DNA of 64,000 nucleotides from assembly GCF_004786035.1 (NCBI RefSeq), contig NZ_CP035088.1, positions 3,136,001-3,200,000 of the forward strand, read 5' to 3'. The DNA comes from Pseudomonas viciae. Its GTDB lineage: Bacteria > Pseudomonadota > Gammaproteobacteria > Pseudomonadales > Pseudomonadaceae. The position numbers and the translations under genes were made by a program. The notes beneath the pieces are model-generated. The model was not told the DNA's origin and made no database searches. It was given only the letters and a program-made list of their open reading frames with translations. This document shows positions 35,373-45,979 of the stretch, in pieces (positions within the stretch are counted from its first letter, which is position 1; every line of letters starts with the position of its first letter).

Positions 35373-36340
35373 AAATACTGGTAACCGGTGTCGCAGGTTT
35401 TATCGGCTTTCATACGGCCAGGCGGCTGTGTGGAGATGGCCACCACGTGATCGGCATCGACAATCTCAACAGCTACTACAGCGTTGAGTTGAAACAGGCT
35501 CGACTCTCGCAACTGGCGACCTGTGACAATTTTCAGTTCCAGTGCCTGGATGTCGCAGACAAACAGGCGCTGCTGGATATCTTTGCCGACAACGCCTTTG
35601 ACCAAGTCGTCCACCTGGCGGCACAAGCCGGCGTGCGTTACTCCATCGACCACCCGGATGTTTATGCGCAAAGCAATCTGGTGGGCTTCCTCAACGTGCT
35701 GGAAGCCTGTCGTGCCCATCGGCCGGCGCACTTGATCTATGCCTCAAGCAGCTCGGTGTATGGCCTGAACGAGCGCCTGCCGTATGCCACCACTGACCCG
35801 GTCGATCAGCCGGTGTCGTTCTATGCCGCGACCAAGCGCGCCAATGAACTGATGGCGCACGCGTATTCGCACCTCTATGGCATTCCCACCACCGGCCTGC
35901 GGTTTTTTACCGTGTATGGGCCTTGGGGGCGGCCGGACATGGCGCCGTTCAAATTCACCGACGCCATCCTCAACGGCCGCCCCATCGACGTCTACAACGA
36001 CGGCGCGATGTCGCGTGACTTCACCTACATTGACGACATTGTCGAGGGCCTCGTGCGCTTGCTCCCGCTGCCGCCTACCGATCAGGCCGGAGTCCCCAAC
36101 AAGGTCTACAACATCGGATTCGGTTCACCGGTGAGGCTCCTGCAATTTATCGAGTGCATAGAGGAAGCTCTGGGGATCCGCGCAATCAAACACTTCTTGC
36201 CGTTGCAGTCGGGCGATGTGGTTAACACCTGGGCGGACACCCGTGAACTGGAGGCCCGCGTGGGGTTCAGGCCGCAGGTTTCGGTGCCTGTCGGTGTGCA
36301 GGCGTTTGTCCATTGGTATCGCAACTATTACAGCGTCTGA
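35369..36340 (+). CDS. NAD-dependent epimerase, UDP-glucuronate 4-epimerase-like
   Basis: A 323-residue extended SDR enzyme. The NAD-binding motif is TGVAGFIGFHTARRL and the active-site serines and YxxxK lie in YASSSSVYG and FYAATKRANE. The strand ending GIDNLNSYYSVELKQARL is typical of UDP-glucuronate epimerases. The likely reaction is UDP-glucuronate to UDP-galacturonate in the cytoplasm, with substrate from UDP-glucose dehydrogenase. First intact gene of a four-gene operon with ArnC-, LAB_N- and ArnT-like genes. Confidence 0.85.
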   Translation: MKILVTGVAGFIGFHTARRLCGDGHHVIGIDNLNSYYSVELKQARLSQLATCDNFQFQCLDVADKQALLDIFADNAFDQVVHLAAQAGVRYSIDHPDVYAQSNLVGFLNVLEACRAHRPAHLIYASSSSVYGLNERLPYATTDPVDQPVSFYAATKRANELMAHAYSHLYGIPTTGLRFFTVYGPWGRPDMAPFKFTDAILNGRPIDVYNDGAMSRDFTYIDDIVEGLVRLLPLPPTDQAGVPNKVYNIGFGSPVRLLQFIECIEEALGIRAIKHFLPLQSGDVVNTWADTRELEARVGFRPQVSVPVGVQAFVHWYRNYYSV

Positions 36341-36372
36341 CCACTCATTTCCCAGCCTTTTTCTGGAGCATC

Positions 36373-37116
36373 ATGCACGAAATTCCCTATGTGTCGGTCC
36401 TGATTCCGGCCAAAAACGAGGCAGGCAACCTTGTTCCACTTCTCGAAGAAGTGCGCTCGGCGCTGGCCAACGAGGCCTTTGAAGTCATCGTGGTCGACGA
36501 CGGCAGCACCGACGCCACCGCCGCCGAGTTACGCACCTTGCAAGACCGTGGCTACCGGCAGTTGCGGGTGCTCAGTCATGCTCGCTCCCTGGGCCAGAGC
36601 ACCTCGATTTACCACGCCGCTGAGGCTGCGCGCGGGTCTTGGTTAGCAACCCTGGATGGCGATGGTCAGAACGATCCCGCTGACTTGCCGAAGATGCTCG
36701 ACCTGGTGCGCGGTTCAGAGGGCCAACCGGCAGGGGTCAAGCTGGTGGCGGGGCATCGGGTCAACCGCCGCGACACGGCGAGCAAACGCTGGGCATCGCG
36801 CTTTGCCAACAAACTGCGCGCCAGCCTGCTGAAGGACCAGACGCCCGATACTGGCTGCGGCATCAAGTTGATCGAGCGCGAGGCATTTCTACGCTTGCCA
36901 TATTTCGATCACATGCACCGCTTCATTCCTGCGTTGATCCGCCGGCACAACGGCCGAATGCTGGTGCACCCGGTGAACCACCGTGAGCGTGGGGCAGGGG
37001 TTTCCAACTACGGAAACCTCGATCGGGCGCTGGTGGGCATTGTCGATCTGTTCGGGGTGTGGTGGCTGATCAAGCGCACTCGCCTGGACGTCAACGCACA
37101 AGAAACCGAGGTCTGA
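36373..37116 (+). CDS. Glycosyltransferase family 2, ArnC/DPM1-like
   Basis: 247 residues from ATG 36373 (GGAG upstream). The GT2 motifs are VSVLIPAKNEAGNL, VIVVDDGSTDATAAEL and TLDGDGQNDPAD (nucleotide and metal sites), with TPDTGCGIKLIERE further on. Unlike ArnC it lacks a long C-terminal membrane region; only a short hydrophobic end is seen. Relatives load a sugar from a nucleotide donor onto undecaprenyl phosphate. Here the sugar is inferred to be a uronic acid from the epimerase. Confidence 0.88.
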   Translation: MHEIPYVSVLIPAKNEAGNLVPLLEEVRSALANEAFEVIVVDDGSTDATAAELRTLQDRGYRQLRVLSHARSLGQSTSIYHAAEAARGSWLATLDGDGQNDPADLPKMLDLVRGSEGQPAGVKLVAGHRVNRRDTASKRWASRFANKLRASLLKDQTPDTGCGIKLIEREAFLRLPYFDHMHRFIPALIRRHNGRMLVHPVNHRERGAGVSNYGNLDRALVGIVDLFGVWWLIKRTRLDVNAQETEV

Positions 37117-37117
37117 G

Positions 37118-37411
37118 ATGGGCAGAGAATCTTTGTGGCTGGCCGTTGGCTTCGGTGGCCAACTGGCGTTCACCGGGCGTTTTGCCCTGCAATGGCTCTA
37201 CAGCGAATACAAAAAGCGCAGCATGATCCCGGTTGGATTCTGGTACCTGAGCATCGTCGGCAGCGCGTTGTTGCTGGCTTACGCGATCTACCGCGAGGAC
37301 CCGGTTTTTATCGTCGGTCAGTCCTTCGGTTTCGTCGTGTACCTGCGCAACTTGCAGTTGATCGCCAAGCATCACCAGCGGGAAAGCGGCGAACTGGATA
37401 AAAAGGGCTGA
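37118..37411 (+). CDS. LAB_N (lipid A biosynthesis N-terminal) domain membrane protein
   Basis: A 97-residue protein starting 2 bases after the transferase stop. It has the LAB_N pattern WLAVGFGGQLAFTGRFALQW, then YSEYKKRSMIPVGFWYLSI and a second and third membrane helix. Such small proteins occur with ArnC/ArnT-like genes in lipid A sugar-modification operons, where they may help flip or position the lipid-linked sugar; the mechanism is not established. Confidence 0.85.
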   Translation: MGRESLWLAVGFGGQLAFTGRFALQWLYSEYKKRSMIPVGFWYLSIVGSALLLAYAIYREDPVFIVGQSFGFVVYLRNLQLIAKHHQRESGELDKKG

Positions 37412-37415
37412 GACG

Positions 37416-38936
37416 GTGCGGATACGATTGTCTTCCTCGCGGCTGGAGTTGCTGGCTTTTGTGCTGTTGACGTTGCTCATGGTCGGTGCCGGTCTCGGCT
37501 GGCGCCAACCGATGAACGTCGATGAGGAGCGTTTTCTCGGCGTGGCCCTGGAAATGCTGCAGAACGGCTCCTGGTTCATTCCTCACCGCGCCGGCGAAAT
37601 TTACGCCGACAAGCCGCCACTGTTCATGTGGGCGGTGGCGCTGTTCATACAGTTGACCCACTTGCCAAAAGTCGCCCTGTATTTGCCGGCGCTGCTGGCA
37701 AGTGCCGTTACCACGGCCTGTTTGTATGACTTGGGGCGACGCTTGTGGGGGCGGCGTGTCGGGGTAATCGCGGCGCTCCTGTTTCTCGCGACCTACCAGA
37801 CCTACAGCATCTTGCGGACCGGACAGATTGACGGCTTTCTCGCGCTTTGGACGATTCTGGGGATCTATGGCTTATGCCGGCATTTGTTGCTGGGTCCGGC
37901 GTGGCGCTGGTACTACGTGGCCTGCGCAGCGATGGGCTTGGGCATCATCAGCAAGGGCGTGGGCTTTCTGCCGGTGTTGATGCTGATCCCCTACGTCTAT
38001 GCCGTGCGCAAAGGTTGGAACGGTGTGGTGTCCATGCCTGGCGAGGCGGGGCGCTGGTGGTTGGGGCTGGCCGTGGCGCTGGCAGCCATCGCGCTATGGC
38101 TGGTGCCTTTGCTGGTGATCGTGGCTCAGGGCAGCCCCGACAGTTTGGCGTACGCCGAGGAAATCCTGTTGAAGCAGACGGCCGGACGCTATGCCAATGC
38201 CTGGGAGCACCGCGAGCCCTTCTGGTATTTCCTGGTCCAGGTGATTCCGAAGTACTGGCTGCCGATCTTTTTCATGTTGCCGTGGCTGGTGCCGGCCTGG
38301 CGCAGACAATTGCTCAAGCACGACGCTCGAGTGTTGCTACTGCTCGGCTGGGTCCTGCTGGTGCTGTTGTTTTTTAGCCTGAGCAGTGGCAAACGCAAGC
38401 TGTACATCTTTCCGGCGCTGCCTGCCTTGATTCTGCTGGTGGCGCCTCTGCTACCGTGGATGCTGCGCCGTGGGTTCCTCGGGCGGGCGAGGGGCAAGGT
38501 GGTATTCAGCGTATTGACTGCGCTGTGGCTGGGTGCCTGGTTTGCCCGCGGCTTCATCGAGCCCCACAGGGAAGGCATCAACCCCCACGAAACCCTGATG
38601 CGCGATGTGGCACGGCTCAGTGGCAATGCCGAATTGGTGCTGGTGGGCTGGCGGGAGGGGCATTGGGTTTTCGCGCAGCAACCTATCGTGCATTTTGGCT
38701 TTTATAACGGCCACTCCCTGGAACAATCCGCCCTCTGGCTGCGCAGTCACCCGCAAGCCTATGCCTTGGTGCCCGCGCGGGACCTGGCACGCTGTTACGA
38801 CCCGCAAAAAGCCCGCCGTGTCGGCGCTACCTCGAGGGCCGAGTGGTTCCTGGTGGGGGCTGATGCAGACAACCAGCGTTGCCAGTCCCCGGTGCCGGAG
38901 AAGGTCTATTCATTCGCCTGGAAACAGCCGCTGTAG
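37416..38936 (+). CDS. ArnT-like lipid-linked sugar glycosyltransferase (GT39/GT83 type)
   Basis: A 506-residue polytopic inner-membrane protein starting at GTG 37416. The N-terminal periplasmic loop has the acidic motif MNVDEERFLGVALEML and then YADKPPLFMWAVALF, as in ArnT and related transferases. About ten to twelve hydrophobic helices and a C-terminal periplasmic domain follow. It would move a sugar from undecaprenyl phosphate to lipid A or LPS core on the periplasmic face. Operon context suggests the sugar is a uronic acid, not aminoarabinose, since arnA/B/D are absent. Confidence 0.88.
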   Translation: MRIRLSSSRLELLAFVLLTLLMVGAGLGWRQPMNVDEERFLGVALEMLQNGSWFIPHRAGEIYADKPPLFMWAVALFIQLTHLPKVALYLPALLASAVTTACLYDLGRRLWGRRVGVIAALLFLATYQTYSILRTGQIDGFLALWTILGIYGLCRHLLLGPAWRWYYVACAAMGLGIISKGVGFLPVLMLIPYVYAVRKGWNGVVSMPGEAGRWWLGLAVALAAIALWLVPLLVIVAQGSPDSLAYAEEILLKQTAGRYANAWEHREPFWYFLVQVIPKYWLPIFFMLPWLVPAWRRQLLKHDARVLLLLGWVLLVLLFFSLSSGKRKLYIFPALPALILLVAPLLPWMLRRGFLGRARGKVVFSVLTALWLGAWFARGFIEPHREGINPHETLMRDVARLSGNAELVLVGWREGHWVFAQQPIVHFGFYNGHSLEQSALWLRSHPQAYALVPARDLARCYDPQKARRVGATSRAEWFLVGADADNQRCQSPVPEKVYSFAWKQPL

Positions 38937-38953
38937 CAGCCATCAAAAATCCC

Positions 38954-38979
38954 TGTGGAAGCGAGCTTGCTCGCGATAG
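38954..38979. repeat. REP element
   Basis: Single copy, TGTGGAAGCGAGCTTGCTCG and following bases, downstream of the ArnT-like gene. Confidence 0.75.
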
Positions 38980-39105
38980 GGCCCTCACTGACAACACATT
39001 CCCCGGATCATGGCCAAACCAGTCAAGCAACTTGATGGCTTTGACCATTGCCGCCAAAGCCCTTCGGCGCGAGTATTTCCCTGCTGTTTACGGTTCCCCC
39101 CAACC

Positions 39106-39113
39106 AATAAAAA
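39106..39113 (+). promoter_or_regulatory. Hfq/Crc CA motif before the acyl-CoA synthetase
   Basis: AATAAAAA fits the AAnAAnAA target of Hfq/Crc. It lies just before the ribosome binding site of the gene at 39132. This suggests translational catabolite repression. A short motif like this can occur by chance. Confidence 0.4.
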
Positions 39114-39131
39114 TACAGAGGGATTCTGGTC

Positions 39132-40796
39132 ATGCGCGATCATTCGTCCGCCACGTCGCAGTTCGATTACCTGCACACCGTCAACGCCGCGCTGCACGGC
39201 TCGCTCGAGGCGCTCAATGCCTGTGTCGAGTGTTGCGACCGGCACGCGTTGCCGGGGCGTATTGCCTTGTTCTGGGAGGGGCGCGACGGCAGCGAAGCCA
39301 CCTGGACATACCGTGACTTGCAGGACAACGCCGCGCGCTTCGCCAATTTCCTGCTGGCCCAAGGCGTCGGCAAGGGCGACAAAGTGGCCGGCCTGCTGCC
39401 GCGTACCGCTGAGTTGCTGATCGTGGTGCTCGCCACCTGGCGCATCGGAGCGGTGTATCAGCCGCTGTTCACCGCGTTCGGGCCCAAGGCCATTGAGCAC
39501 CGCCTCGGCAGCTCCGGCGCCCGCATCGTCGTCACCGACGCCGTCAACCGCCCGAAACTCAACGAAGTCGCCGCTTGCCCCACCATCGTCACGGTCGGTG
39601 GTGAAAAAGGCCAGGGTATCGTCCGGGGTGACTACAGTTTCTGGGCTGAAGTGGCGAACCATTCCAGCCAGTGCGAACCGCTCATGCTCACGGGCGAAGA
39701 CCCGTTCCTGCTGATGTTCACCTCCGGCACCACCGGGCCGGCCAAGGCCCTGTCGGTGCCGCTCAAGGCCATCGTTGCGTTCCAGAGCTACATGCGTGAC
39801 GCCGTGGACCTGCGCCCGGAAGACGCCTTTTGGAACGTCGCCGACCCGGGCTGGGCCTATGGCATCTACTTTGGCGTGACCGGGCCGCTGGCCATGGGGC
39901 ATCCCATCACGTTCTACGATGGCCCATTCACCCTGGAAAGTACCTGTCGGATCATCAATAAATACAGCATCACTAACCTCGCGGGCTCCCCCACGGCCTA
40001 TCGTTTGTTGATCGCTGGGGGCGAGCAGTTCGCCCGCTCGATCAAGGGCAAGCTGCGCATCGTCAGCAGCGCCGGTGAGCCGCTGAACCCGGAGGTAATC
40101 CGCTGGTTCGCCGACAACCTGAACGTGGTGATCAACGACCATTACGGTCAGACCGAGCTGGGCATGGTGCTGTGCAACCACCACGGGCTTGAACACCCGG
40201 TGCACCTGGGGGCGGCCGGTTTCGCCTCGCCGGGCCACCGGATCGTGGTATTGGATGATAACTACCAGGAACTGGGCGTCGGCCAGCCAGGCATTCTCGC
40301 CGTCGACCGCAGCCAATCACCGATGTGCTGGTTCGCCGGTTACGAAGGTGGGCCGACCAAAGCCTTCGTCGGCAACTACTACTTGAGCGGCGATACCGTT
40401 GAGTTCAACCCCGACGGCAGCATCAGCTTCGTCGGCCGCAGCGACGACGTGATCACCACCTCGGGCTACCGCGTCGGCCCGTTCGACGTGGAAAGCGCCC
40501 TGATCGAACACCCGGCCGTGGTCGAAGCCGCCGTGATCGGCAAGCCCGATCCAGAGCGTACCGAGCTGGTGAAGGCCTTCGTGGTGCTCAGTGCCCAATA
40601 CCGCGCAGCGCCAGAACTGGCCGAAGAGCTGCGCTTGCACGTACGCAAGCGCCTGGCGGCTCATGCGTACCCTCGTGAAATCGAATTTGTCAGCGACTTG
40701 CCGAAAACCCCCAGCGGCAAATTGCAGCGCTTTATCTTGCGCAACCAGGAAATCGCTAAAGCCCAAGAGGCTGCGGCGCATAACGTTTCGGCTTGA
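39132..40796 (+). CDS. AMP-binding acyl-CoA synthetase (short/branched chain)
   Basis: A 554-residue ANL-superfamily enzyme. The P-loop is [15 protein letters not shown] (~residue 197), A5 is [10 protein letters not shown]7/A8 is [20 protein letters not shown], and the C-terminal lysine motif is [15 protein letters not shown]. It activates a short acid to its CoA thioester via an acyl-AMP. Position at the head of the SDR-thiolase-dehydrogenase-hydratase operon matches P. putida PP_2213. It probably activates a branched acid such as 2-methylbutyrate; substrate not proven. Confidence 0.88.
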   Translation: MRDHSSATSQFDYLHTVNAALHGSLEALNACVECCDRHALPGRIALFWEGRDGSEATWTYRDLQDNAARFANFLLAQGVGKGDKVAGLLPRTAELLIVVLATWRIGAVYQPLFTAFGPKAIEHRLGSSGARIVVTDAVNRPKLNEVAACPTIVTVGGEKGQGIVRGDYSFWAEVANHSSQCEPLMLTGEDPFLLMFTSGTTGPAKALSVPLKAIVAFQSYMRDAVDLRPEDAFWNVADPGWAYGIYFGVTGPLAMGHPITFYDGPFTLESTCRIINKYSITNLAGSPTAYRLLIAGGEQFARSIKGKLRIVSSAGEPLNPEVIRWFADNLNVVINDHYGQTELGMVLCNHHGLEHPVHLGAAGFASPGHRIVVLDDNYQELGVGQPGILAVDRSQSPMCWFAGYEGGPTKAFVGNYYLSGDTVEFNPDGSISFVGRSDDVITTSGYRVGPFDVESALIEHPAVVEAAVIGKPDPERTELVKAFVVLSAQYRAAPELAEELRLHVRKRLAAHAYPREIEFVSDLPKTPSGKLQRFILRNQEIAKAQEAAAHNVSA

Positions 40797-40809
40797 ATCC
40801 AAGGAAACC

Positions 40810-41574
<765 letters not shown>

Positions 41575-41583
41575 GGAGGATTT

Positions 41584-42774
41584 ATGATGTCCAACGATCC
41601 GATTGTCATCGTCAGCGCTGTCCGCACCCCCATGGGCGGTTTCCAGGGTGAACTCAAAAGCCTCACGGCCCCGCAACTGGGGGCTGCCGCGATCAAGGCC
41701 GCGGTGGAACGTGCCGGCATCGCGCCGGATTCGGTTGAAGAAGTGCTGTTCGGTTGTGTACTCGCCGCCGGCCAGGGCCAGGCTCCGGCACGTCAGGCCG
41801 CGCTGGGCGCCGGGCTCGATAAGTCGACCCGTTGCACCACGCTCAACAAAATGTGCGGTTCGGGCATGGAAGCGACGATCCTCGCCCACGACATGCTCAT
41901 CGCCGGCAGTGCCGAGGTGGTGGTGGCCGGCGGCATGGAAAGCATGTCCAACGCGCCGTACCTGCTCGATCGCGCCCGCGGCGGTTACCGCATGGGCCAC
42001 GGCAGGGTACTCGACCACATGTTCCTCGACGGCTTGGAAGACGCCTACGACAAGGGCCGCCTGATGGGCACCTTCGCCGAAGACTGCGCTGAAGCCAACG
42101 GCATCAGCCGCGAAGCCCAGGATGCTTTTGCCATTACCTCCACCACCCGCGCCCAGCAGGCGATCAAGGACGGCAGTTTCGACGCCGAGATCGTGCCGTT
42201 GCAGGTCATGGTCGGCAAGGAGCAAGTGACCATTCGCCACGACGAGCAGCCACCGAAGGCGCGGATCGACAAGATCGCATCCCTCAAGCCGGCGTTCCGG
42301 GAAGGCGGCACCGTGACAGCTGCCAATGCCAGTTCGATTTCCGATGGCGCCGCCGCCCTGGTGCTGATGCGCCGGAGTCAGGCGCAGCAGCGCGGCTTGC
42401 AGCCGTTGGCGGTGATTCATGGTCATGCGGCGTTTGCCGACACGCCGAGCTTGTTCCCCACAGCCCCGATCGGAGCGGTGCAGAAGCTGATGCAGAAAAC
42501 CGGTTGGTCGCTGGCTGATGTTGATTTGTTCGAAGTCAACGAAGCCTTCGCCGTGGTCGGCCTGGTGACCATGAGCAAGTTGGAAATTTCCCATGACAAG
42601 GTCAACGTTCATGGCGGTGCCTGTGCACTCGGTCACCCGATTGGTGCCTCCGGGGCGCGAATTCTGGTGACGCTGCTCTCGGCCCTGCGCCAGAAAGGCC
42701 TCAAGCGCGGCGTAGCGGCCATCTGCATCGGCGGCGGCGAAGCCACGGCCATGGCCGTCGAATGCCTGTATTAA
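41584..42774 (+). CDS. fadAx: Acetyl-CoA acetyltransferase (thiolase)
   Basis: A 396-residue thiolase preceded by a strong AAGGAGGAT site. The nucleophile cysteine is in LNKMCGSGMEA (~residue 90), with HPIGASGARILV and the second cysteine in AAICIGGGEATA. It cleaves 2-methylacetoacetyl-CoA or acetoacetyl-CoA in the last step of the pathway. Gene order matches P. putida PP_2215 (fadAx). Confidence 0.93.
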   Translation: MMSNDPIVIVSAVRTPMGGFQGELKSLTAPQLGAAAIKAAVERAGIAPDSVEEVLFGCVLAAGQGQAPARQAALGAGLDKSTRCTTLNKMCGSGMEATILAHDMLIAGSAEVVVAGGMESMSNAPYLLDRARGGYRMGHGRVLDHMFLDGLEDAYDKGRLMGTFAEDCAEANGISREAQDAFAITSTTRAQQAIKDGSFDAEIVPLQVMVGKEQVTIRHDEQPPKARIDKIASLKPAFREGGTVTAANASSISDGAAALVLMRRSQAQQRGLQPLAVIHGHAAFADTPSLFPTAPIGAVQKLMQKTGWSLADVDLFEVNEAFAVVGLVTMSKLEISHDKVNVHGGACALGHPIGASGARILVTLLSALRQKGLKRGVAAICIGGGEATAMAVECLY

Positions 42775-42783
42775 GGAATCACC

Positions 42784-43911
42784 ATGCTCCCGACTGAAGA
42801 ACAGACCCAAATCAGCGAAGTGGCCCGGCAGTTCGCCCAGGAGCGCTTGAAACCGTTTGCCGCCGAGTGGGACCGTGAGCACCGCTTTCCCAAGGAAGCC
42901 ATTGGTGAAATGGCCGAACTGGGCTTTTTCGGCATGCTCGTGCCGGAGCAGTGGGGCGGTTGCGACACCGGTTACCTGGCCTATGCCATGGCGTTGGAAG
43001 AAATCGCCGCCGGCGACGGGGCGTGCTCGACCATCATGAGTGTGCACAATTCGGTGGGCTGCGTGCCGATCCTCAAGTTCGGCAACGATGAGCAAAAGGC
43101 CAAGTTCCTCACGCCCCTGGCCAGCGGCGTGATGCTTGGCGCCTTCGCCCTGACCGAACCCCAGGCCGGTTCGGACGCCAGCAGCCTCAAGACCCGGGCG
43201 CGGCTGGAGGGTGATCATTACGTGCTCAATGGTTGCAAGCAGTTCATCACCTCCGGGCAGAACGCCGGGGTGGTGATCGTGTTTGCGGTGACTGATCCAA
43301 GTGCCGGCAAGCGCGGCATCAGCGCGTTCATCGTGCCGACCGACTCGCCGGGCTATAGCGTGGCGCGGGTCGAGGACAAGCTCGGCCAGCACGCCTCCGA
43401 CACCTGTCAGATCCTCTTTGAGGATGTGAGGGTGCCGCTGGCTAATCGCCTCGGGGAGGAGGGCGAGGGCTACAAGATTGCCCTGGCGAATCTGGAAGGC
43501 GGGCGCGTGGGCATCGCCGCACAATCGGTGGGCATGGCTCGCGCCGCCTTCGAGGCTGCCCGGGACTATGCCCGGGAGCGGGAAAGTTTCGGCAAGCCGA
43601 TCATCGAGCACCAGGCCGTGGCATTTCGCCTGGCGGACATGGCGACCCAGATCGCCGTGGCCCGGCAAATGGTGCATTACGCCGCCGCGCTGCGGGACAA
43701 CGGCCAGCCTGCGCTGGTAGAGGCGTCCATGGCCAAGCTGTTCGCCTCGGAAATGGCCGAAAAAGTCTGCTCCATGGCGTTGCAAACCCTGGGTGGCTAC
43801 GGTTACCTCAACGACTTCCCGCTGGAGCGCATCTACCGCGACGTGCGGGTCTGCCAGATCTACGAAGGCACCAGCGACATTCAGCGCATGGTCATTTCGC
43901 GCAATCTTTGA
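42784..43911 (+). CDS. Acyl-CoA dehydrogenase (short/branched chain)
   Basis: A 375-residue flavoenzyme. FAD-binding and substrate motifs are [13 protein letters not shown] and the [15 protein letters not shown] helix, with the catalytic glutamate in [12 protein letters not shown] near the C-terminus. It introduces the 2,3 double bond in 2-methylbutyryl-CoA or isobutyryl-CoA, passing electrons to ETF. It starts 9 bases after the thiolase stop. Confidence 0.93.
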   Translation: MLPTEEQTQISEVARQFAQERLKPFAAEWDREHRFPKEAIGEMAELGFFGMLVPEQWGGCDTGYLAYAMALEEIAAGDGACSTIMSVHNSVGCVPILKFGNDEQKAKFLTPLASGVMLGAFALTEPQAGSDASSLKTRARLEGDHYVLNGCKQFITSGQNAGVVIVFAVTDPSAGKRGISAFIVPTDSPGYSVARVEDKLGQHASDTCQILFEDVRVPLANRLGEEGEGYKIALANLEGGRVGIAAQSVGMARAAFEAARDYARERESFGKPIIEHQAVAFRLADMATQIAVARQMVHYAAALRDNGQPALVEASMAKLFASEMAEKVCSMALQTLGGYGYLNDFPLERIYRDVRVCQIYEGTSDIQRMVISRNL

Positions 43912-43924
43912 ACAGGAGTCCTGC

Positions 43925-44698
43925 ATGAGCTACGAAACGATTTTATTGGAGATCAAGGACCGGGTCGGCCTGATCACCCTCAACCGTCCCCAGGCATTGA
44001 ATGCCTTGAACGCGCAGATCGTCAGCGAGTTGAACCAGGCGCTGGACAGCCTGGAAGCCGATCCGAAGATTGGCTGCATCGTGCTGACCGGCTCGAAGAA
44101 AGCCTTCGCCGCCGGGGCCGACATCAAGGAAATGGCCGATCTGACCTACCCGCAGATTTATCTGGATGACCTGTTCAGCGACAGCGACCGCGTGGCCAAC
44201 CGTCGCAAACCGATCATCGCGGCGGTGAACGGCTTTGCTCTGGGCGGAGGCTGCGAGCTGGCGTTGATGTGCGACTTCATCCTGGCCGGTGACAACGCCA
44301 AGTTCGGCCAGCCGGAAGTCAACCTCGGCGTACTGCCGGGCATGGGCGGCACCCAGCGCCTGACCCGGGCGGTGGGCAAGGCCAAGGCCATGGAAATGTG
44401 CCTGACCGGACGCTTTATCGACGCGGTGGAAGCTGAGCGTTGCGGCATTGTCGCGCGTATCGTACCGGCCGATGAGCTGCTGGATGAGGCGCTGAAAACG
44501 GCGGCGTTGATCGCTTCCAAGTCAGTACCCATCAGCATGATGGTCAAGGAAAGCGTCAACCGCGCCTTTGAAGTCAGCCTGTCCGAAGGTGTGCGCTTCG
44601 AGCGCCGGGTATTCCACGCGGCCTTTGCGACGCAGGATCAGAAGGAAGGCATGGCGGCATTCGTGGCCAAGCGGGCGGCCGAGTTTCAGGACAAGTAA
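43925..44698 (+). CDS. fadB1x: Enoyl-CoA hydratase
   Basis: 257 residues from ATG 43925 (AGGAG upstream). Crotonase oxyanion-hole motifs are [13 protein letters not shown] and [16 protein letters not shown], with the catalytic glutamates in [19 protein letters not shown]. It hydrates tiglyl- or crotonyl-CoA to the 3-hydroxy product used by the SDR enzyme. Last gene of the operon. Symbol by analogy with P. putida PP_2217. Confidence 0.92.
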   Translation: MSYETILLEIKDRVGLITLNRPQALNALNAQIVSELNQALDSLEADPKIGCIVLTGSKKAFAAGADIKEMADLTYPQIYLDDLFSDSDRVANRRKPIIAAVNGFALGGGCELALMCDFILAGDNAKFGQPEVNLGVLPGMGGTQRLTRAVGKAKAMEMCLTGRFIDAVEAERCGIVARIVPADELLDEALKTAALIASKSVPISMMVKESVNRAFEVSLSEGVRFERRVFHAAFATQDQKEGMAAFVAKRAAEFQDK

Positions 44699-44718
44699 GG
44701 CGGCGTCCTTACTGACGC

Positions 44719-44813
44719 CATCGCGAGCAAGCCCGCTCCCACAGTGGATCTGGGGTGTACGCAGTATTTGCGTACACCATTGAACCCTGTGGGAGCGAGC
44801 TTGCTCGCGATGC
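44719..44813. repeat. Inverted REP pair with a central hairpin (REPIN)
   Basis: An inverted copy (44719-44743) and a forward copy (44787-44813) of the GCGAGCAAGC/GGGAGC family flank a perfect 10-bp hairpin, GGTGTACGCA-GTATT-TGCGTACACC (44754-44778). The structure lies between the convergent hydratase and acyl-CoA dehydrogenase genes and could end transcription from both sides. Confidence 0.85.
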
Positions 44814-44824
44814 TTTTCCAGCCA

Positions 44825-45979
44825 TCAAACCAGGTAGTGTTTCAACTCCCGGGCAATCACCATCCGCTGTATCTCGCTCGAGCCTTCGTAGATCTGGGTA
44901 ATCCGCGCATCACGGTAGTAGCGCTCCACCGGGTAATCCTCGAGATACCCATACCCACCATGAATCTGTATCGCCGAGGAACAGACCTTCTCGGCCATTT
45001 CCGAGGCGAACAGCTTGGCCTGGGAGGCTTCGGACAGGCACGGTTTGCCAGCGCTGCGTAACCGGGCGGCATGCAGGATCAGCAAGCGCGTGGCGTTCAG
45101 GCGGGTGTGCATGTCGGCCAGCAGGTTGGCGATGCTCTGGTGCTCGATGATCGGTTTGTCGAATTGCACCCGGTCCCGCGCGTAAGCCAGGGCCGCTTCA
45201 AACGCTGCACGGGCGATGCCCAGGGCCTGCGCGGCAATGCCGATGCGGCCGCCTTCGAGGTTGGAGAGGGCGATCGCCAGGCCTTTGCCGCGAGCCCCCA
45301 GCAGGTTGGCCTCGGGGATGGTGCAGTTGCTCAAGGTGACAGCACAGGTGTCCGAGGCGCGGATACCCATTTTGTGTTCAGTGCGATCGACGATGAAGCC
45401 CGGCGTATCGGTCGGCACCAGGAACGCCGAAATACCTTTCTTGCCCAGCTCAGGGTCGGTCACTGCGAAGACAATCGCCAGTTTCGCCCGTTTGCCGTTG
45501 CTGACGAACTGCTTGGCGCCGTTGATCACCCATTGACCGTCCCGCAGTTCGGCGCGGGTGCGCAGGTTGTGTGCTTCGGAGCCGGCCTGGGGTTCGGTCA
45601 GGCAGAAGCAGCCAATGGCCTGGCCGCTGGCAAGATCGGCCAGCCAGGTCTGTTTCTGTTCATCGGTGCCGAAATTGAGCACCGGCCCGCAACCCACCGA
45701 GTTGTGAATGCTCATCAACGCCCCAGTGGCGCCGTCGCCCGCGGAGATCTCTTCCACCGCCAGGGCATAGGCCACGTAATCGACATAGGTGCCACCCCAT
45801 TCCTCCGGCACCACCATGCCCAGCAGGCCCAGTTCGCCCATTTTCGACACCAGGCCGTCGTCGATCCAGCCGGCCTTTTCCCAGGCCTGGGCGTGGGGGG
45901 CGATTTCGCCACGGGCGAAATCCCGGGCCATGTCGCGGATCATCACTTGTTCTTCGGTCAGTTCGAGGTCATGCATCAT
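44825..45979 (-). CDS. Acyl-CoA dehydrogenase (isobutyryl/branched type)
   Basis: A 384-residue flavoenzyme with [16 protein letters not shown], the [14 protein letters not shown] helix and the catalytic glutamate in [12 protein letters not shown]. Its similarity in layout to the enzyme at 42784 and the coupling with a hydroxyisobutyryl-CoA hydrolase-like gene suggest valine degradation (isobutyryl-CoA to methacrylyl-CoA). It is downstream of the hydrolase gene; the two touch end to start at 45979/45980. Confidence 0.92.
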   Translation of the reverse strand: MMHDLELTEEQVMIRDMARDFARGEIAPHAQAWEKAGWIDDGLVSKMGELGLLGMVVPEEWGGTYVDYVAYALAVEEISAGDGATGALMSIHNSVGCGPVLNFGTDEQKQTWLADLASGQAIGCFCLTEPQAGSEAHNLRTRAELRDGQWVINGAKQFVSNGKRAKLAIVFAVTDPELGKKGISAFLVPTDTPGFIVDRTEHKMGIRASDTCAVTLSNCTIPEANLLGARGKGLAIALSNLEGGRIGIAAQALGIARAAFEAALAYARDRVQFDKPIIEHQSIANLLADMHTRLNATRLLILHAARLRSAGKPCLSEASQAKLFASEMAEKVCSSAIQIHGGYGYLEDYPVERYYRDARITQIYEGSSEIQRMVIARELKHYLV

